Assembly (NCBI RefSeq): GCF_963675165.1
Contig: NC_087379.1
Coordinates: 4,915,442 to 4,979,441 of the forward strand
Reading direction: 5' to 3'
Source of the DNA: Halichondria panicea
Lineage: Eukaryota > Porifera > Demospongiae > Suberitida > Halichondriidae
Length of the DNA stretch: 64,000 bases
The translations under genes and the position numbers were made by a program. Positions 59,267 through 64,000 of this stretch are shown piece after piece; positions within the stretch are counted from its first letter, which is position 1; the number at the start of each line of letters is the position of its first letter. The notes below the pieces were generated by a model. That model was not told the DNA's origin and ran no database searches. It was given only the letters and a program-made list of their open reading frames with translations.

Positions 59267-59587
59267 GGTGGCTACATTTTTACTAGGATACCACATAATA
59301 AAGTCAACGCAACAGTCCCTAATTTTAGAGGTCAGAAAATTGTCTAATTGGAGAATCACTAAAAATACGTATGGTCTGTAACTCTTTCAAGAAGTAGTTC
59401 AAATTCAATCATCTATCAACACTCTCTGAACAATTTTTGCTAACTCTTAAAATGTTGCAATGGTATTCCAATTAGTAAGCACAACTCTGTGGCATAGCCA
59501 AGATTTTTGGAAAATTTGGTTGGGACGTGCTCTCTTAGATTGATGCTAGTGCAATCTGGAGAGTCCATTGTTATAACAATGATAAGT

Positions 59588-59992
59588 ACTGTATTTACTT
59601 GATTAAACGCCTAGGCGTTTATTTCCTAGCAGCATCTGTAGAGGGGGCGTTTAAACGAGATGGGCGCTTATTCGAAACGTGCATATTGTTTTGTCTACTT
59701 CAAACTCTTGCTCATCAGCAGTTATTACTCTTCTTGGCTGCTGCCACAGCTCTCAGCTTCAATCTCAAGTCGTAGGAGTGATGTTTCTCCCTCTGTGTCC
59801 TCTCTGCCATCATAAATAGTATCTATTTATTCTATGCTGCCCTTGTTTCAGCTGGTTCCACGTGCTAATTCAGCTCCACCCACAGTGCCACGCCCATACA
59901 TGGGCGATTATTTAAGAGGGGCGTTTATTGACAAAAGACAGCTTTACTGTGGGCGTTTAAACGAGATGGGCATTTAATCAAGTAAATACGGT
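59588..59992. mobile_element. MITE with ACCGTATTTACTTGATTAAA ends, right copy
   Basis: Counterpart of 10,246-10,650 with isolated substitutions. Confidence 0.72.
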
Positions 59993-60236
59993 ATGTACTT
60001 TGTTAATGAGCAATTACATAATTATCAAATTAAGTGGAGTAAACTAATAGTACGACTGATCAGCAAAAAAATAATTGTAGGCGACGAGGGTGATGGAGCA
60101 AACTCATGTGTAACTTTTTGCACTGGAATTTGAACTGTTGGCATCCCTCATGCATTCAGCACCAAGACTCCAAGCTATGCAGCAATGTAACTAGAATTCA
60201 CATACATGATTGTATAGTTATCAGCAGAGAGTAGTA

Positions 60237-60469
60237 CAGTACACCCTCGCTATTCCGGCTCTCTGAAGTATGGCCACCTTGATATACCAGCCATTTGGTT
60301 TTTGGCACGGATTGCTAGCTAGATGTTTACTGCACATAAAATTAGTCATTAGATTCGAGGTAAGGTCGTTTTTTAGCCGCAGCTATTTCTAAAATATAGC
60401 CACCTCGCTATTCCAGCTAAGCTGCACTGTCCCGAGGGTGACCGGATTAATTAACGAGAGTCTATACTG
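60237..60469. mobile_element. pogo/Tigger-like MITE, right copy
   Basis: Counterpart of 10,902-11,134, with TA flanks. Confidence 0.72.
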
Positions 60470-60750
60470 TAGCTGTAGTGTACCATAATTATAGGCTCAC
60501 CTTGACCTTGTTTGTCTCTTGGTGCATGGTATATAGTCTGACAAAAAGGTATCTACAGATTGCAGAAGGGCGATTGGCTTAGTATTAAACTATCCATAGA
60601 ATTATCTTTTTAAGTGTGAGGCTCTAGTCATGCACAATAGATCTTACGTGGTCCTATAAAGCCATATGATCCTCCAGATCCTGGCAACGATATAATTGGT
60701 CCACCCTTGCAATAAACGGTCCCCCCTGAGAAACTATAGCCAATGAGAGT

Positions 60751-61476
60751 CAAGGGCGTAGGGAGGGGCAGGCCTTTTGGGGGCTGGAGCCCCCCCTTCC
60801 TCTGCAAAAACCACACTAAGAGCCCCACCTTCTCTGATGACTGTCTTCAGCCTGGGAATTACTGGTATAGATTAGTGGCAGACAAACAGCATGTCCAAGA
60901 GCTATATAGCTCTATACTATACTAGTAACTTTGATTCTTCAGTGTAACTATTAAAGCTAGCTAGCTATTAGTAGTATAGCATGCACCATTTAATTGAAGC
61001 ATGCGCAGGTGTGCTATTTCTTGCACATGCGTAATGCACTGTGCAACTGATCAATAATCTACCACAGAGGTTGATTGAGAGCAGCAACTATGTCGCAGAA
61101 ACTGGACCATTATTTCTCAAGCGTGAGTCAAGGCCAAGCTCTAGTGCCAGTTTACCAAGCTCTAGTACTGCCAGCCTGAGTACTGATGAAAAGCCAGCAA
61201 AGTAACTGATCAGCTACATTATCATATACATTGTACATGTAGTTAGCACTGTAAATATTAGCATTGTTTCATGCATATTAATTGTTATTACAAGTACAAC
61301 AAAATTGTAACATCATAAATCATTACAAGTACAACCAGACACTCTTGGTACAACAACTATTCTCGGAAATGAGTCATTAATTAGGAGGTGTGGTTTCCAC
61401 TCTCCGCGCCAAGTGGAAGGTGCTTCACACCCTTTCAGCTCAGCCCCCCTTCCTCAAATTCCTGCCTACGCCCCTG
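60751..61476. mobile_element. hAT-like MITE, right copy
   Basis: Counterpart of 11,742-12,460. The left terminus has a substitution (caagggcgta). Confidence 0.62.
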
Positions 61477-61772
61477 AGAGTAGGCTGTAGCAAGCTATAG
61501 CATGCGCTATAGCTAGGCTGCTTGCATGCACATCAATAAATCTTACGTGGCCCCACCCACATTTCTTTGCAAATATTATGTATGCCTACGCCACTGCAAC
61601 TTGAGAACGAAGCACTACTTTAAAAGTCTTACTTGCACTTCAATACTCATTGAGCAGCTATAGATAGCAGTCTAGACAGACACATACGCTACACAAACGC
61701 ACCGTACCGTCTATCTCGCTTGCGCACGTCGAGGCATAACTACAAATATTTTTCACAAGTGGATTGATACAG

Positions 61773-64000
61773 TAAAACGGACTTCTATACAGGTCACTAC
61801 TGAAAATGGCAACAAAGAACACATAGGATGTGATCATTTCGTCAATGCTGGTGGACCCTGGGCTTCTCAACTGGCTTTGATGGCTGGAATTGGAGACCCC
61901 ACTCACTCTAACAGAGTCATGCGTGCCCCTCTCCCAGTGAAACCACGGCGACGGTGTGTGTTTGTCATAAAATTCCCGGATCTCATCACTGAAGAATTCC
62001 CTATGCTTATTAATATTGATGGCACGTATTTACGAAAGGAAGGAGTACAAAACACTTTCATATGTGGAGTGAGGACCCCTGAGGTATGCACATGATAATA
62101 AAATAATTTCGTACTAGGAAAAGGGTCCAAATGCTAGAATTGTAGTTTGTTCTATCTTCTTTATAGCCCCAGAACATAATTATGCAGGAGCCATAAATTA
62201 TATCTGAGACTCCAGGCTTCTTAGTAATTCGACTGACAGTACAGTTGGTTTATATCAGCTTTATGCACTTTATGTACATGCATGTAATTGAAAATAAAGA
62301 TGTACACATACGTAGAATTTCCACACCGTGTGTAGTATTTCCCCCAGATGAGGTGCACGTACATTATTTTTCTTGCAGCACCTGGATCACGATGACTTTG
62401 AGTTAGAAGTGGACTATTCACTGTTTGACGAGTATGCGTGGCCTAGTATTGCACACAGGGTACCGGCATTTGAATCTTTGAAGGTGACAGTCAACATACT
62501 TTGTGTGCTTGTACATTGTATGTAATACAGTGAGTTGAGCCCCTATCTTTGGGAGTAGACCTTCCTTGTCCATATCAGTAAAAAATTGTCCCCATTTATG
62601 AGGTTAAAAATGATGATCACCATTTATATGCAAAAGGGTTCGAGAAGCCTCTTTTGTATAGGATCAGCCTGTGCAGTTACTAATTAATTAGCAAGCGATC
62701 GTATTTGTATAATCAGGAGCACATTACAGTCTCGAGAATCGCATCTCATGCAAATTTGCAAAGCATGACCTCATATGCAAAACCGCTAAGTGGGTGATGA
62801 TCATCAGCGTGCGTGAGCTGACGGTGCACTTTTACCAAGCATAGGTCAATAAAAATGAAAATCTACAGCTAGCTAGTTAACTATAAGCCTGGTAGTAAGC
62901 TCTCTCTTCTAAGAACCCCAGTAAGACTCCTAGTATGTGTTAGTCTAGGTCTAGCAAACTTTTTCTTTACATGGATATGCTCCTCTTTTAGAATTTTCTG
63001 TACCTCACCAATGACAGTCTCTTCCATGATGTATACCAACATCCATCAAAGACCTAGCTATTCCCTTTAGCTCTTTTTGGCTCAACCTAGCTCTCCTGCT
63101 CCTGCACTACACAAAATCCGTTCATAATGATAATCACATGCAGGCTGACTGCGGTCTGATTTCCACACCCATGTAGAGTTAAACGCTCCTTCTGTAATGT
63201 GCTCCTGGTATAATGAAAGCACCATGGGTGCTGATGCCTCGGTGGAGCTACATAACATAAAGCATAATTATAGCTTTTATATACACATGATGAACATTTT
63301 TGCATTAATTTTGCTACATGCATTCTCAAAGAGTGGGTAATGATCAACCATGATTGTTGTTAAACAATCGATGCCAAAAGTTTAAATCTAAAACTAATGG
63401 CTGCATCAGCAGGCCTTTCAGCTTTCTTCTCACTCTTGCAGCTATACCAATAGCTAGCTAGCGTTCTAATGCAGAGCTATAACTACTAAGTAGAGTAGCA
63501 ACACTCGGTAAACAAGTTTGGCTATGTGCTCTTCTGAAAAGGCTGCAATGGCATTCCAAGTAAGAACGAAGCATTATTTTTCAAATCCATGAATTAAAAT
63601 CCAAGAAAATATATGACTAGAAGCCTATAGAAACTCTTACTTGCACTTCATTGATCCTTGAGCAGCTGTAGCAGTCTACACAGACACACACACAGACACA
63701 GACACAAACACACTACCGTATACCTCGCTTGCGCATGTACACTGAGGCATAATAATTGATAATTGATAGAGCCTCTCTTTGTCTGTTTGCAGTTGCAAAG
63801 TGCTTGGGCTGGTTACTATGATTACAACACTCTGGATCAAAACGCAATTATCGGGAGGCACCCTGTCATTAATAACTTGGTATTTGCCAATGGCTTTAGT
63901 GGCCATGGCATACAACAGTCACCAGCTGTAGGTAGAGCAGTTAGCGAAATTGTTTTAGATGGTTGTTCGCACTCTATTGATCTCAGTAGATTTTCCTTTG
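61773..64000 (+). CDS. FOXRED1: FOXRED1-like oxidoreductase, 3' exons (right copy, cut by window end)
   Basis: Exons 61,773-62,083, 62,379-62,483 and 63,793 onward (runs off the window). Splice sites match the left copy and the frame is open. Compared with the left copy there are several amino-acid changes in the first two exons (two Cys to Phe, Phe to Leu, Gly to Arg, Thr to Ala, Leu to Phe, Val to Ala) and few silent ones. Several changed positions are ones where the left copy agrees with my memory of the animal FOXRED1 consensus. The first intron lacks the two MITEs of the left copy. The N-terminal half is not visible. Confidence 0.82.
63215..63748. mobile_element. CCTCGGTG-family MITE in FOXRED1 intron, right copy
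   Basis: Counterpart of 14,906-15,440. Confidence 0.72.

Larger units (their letters stand above)
59189..61772. other. Gene-free, MITE-filled stretch, right copy
   Basis: Counterpart of 9851-12,756 without the Mutator-like element. No exon is seen. Confidence 0.6.

Overview
The window is intron-bearing animal DNA: exons have GT/AG boundaries, extracellular modular domains sit on phase-1 exons, and non-coding DNA is full of miniature inverted-repeat elements (MITEs). A marine invertebrate fits. A sponge is my guess from overall style only (low confidence).

Layout. (1) 1-15,700 and 50,443-64,000 are two direct copies of one block. Each holds the 3' end of a + strand astacin/CUB/EGF gene, a Ty3/Gypsy-type LTR retrotransposon on the minus strand with the same 5-bp target duplication in both copies, and the 3' exons of FOXRED1. 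The copies differ by small changes and by clean mobile-element insertions. They are either a recent segmental duplication or two haplotypes assembled in series. (2) 16,376-45,263 is a minus-strand tandem array of secreted astacin metalloprotease genes: unit 0 (3' fragment), unit 1 (full length but frameshifted), unit 2 (intact, 843 aa), unit 3 (intact, 1086 aa) and unit 4 (intact, 979 aa). (3) 46,121-59,188 is a sixth astacin gene (unit 5) on the + strand, head-to-head with unit 4, whose last exons lie in the right-hand block.

The full-length astacins share one plan: signal peptide, propeptide with a basic cleavage site, astacin domain (HExxHxxGxxHE plus SIMHY), CUB, EGF modules. Units 0-4 add a Thr/Pro-rich linker and terminal CUB-type domains. 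Exon phases close exactly in units 2, 3 and 4, so those models are well supported. The array shows how such genes diversify: a duplicated CUB cassette inside one exon (unit 3), a triplicated double-EGF exon (unit 4), a lost intron (unit 4), variable linker minisatellites, decayed linker pieces between genes, and a probable footprint of a deleted gene.

Non-coding DNA is largely explained by repeats: pogo/Tigger-like MITEs with TA duplications, foldback elements with 9-bp duplications (Mutator-like), a solo LTR, a hAT-like MITE and several unnamed MITEs. Paralogous empty sites verify many of the insertions. I saw no tRNA, rRNA or CRISPR-like structures.
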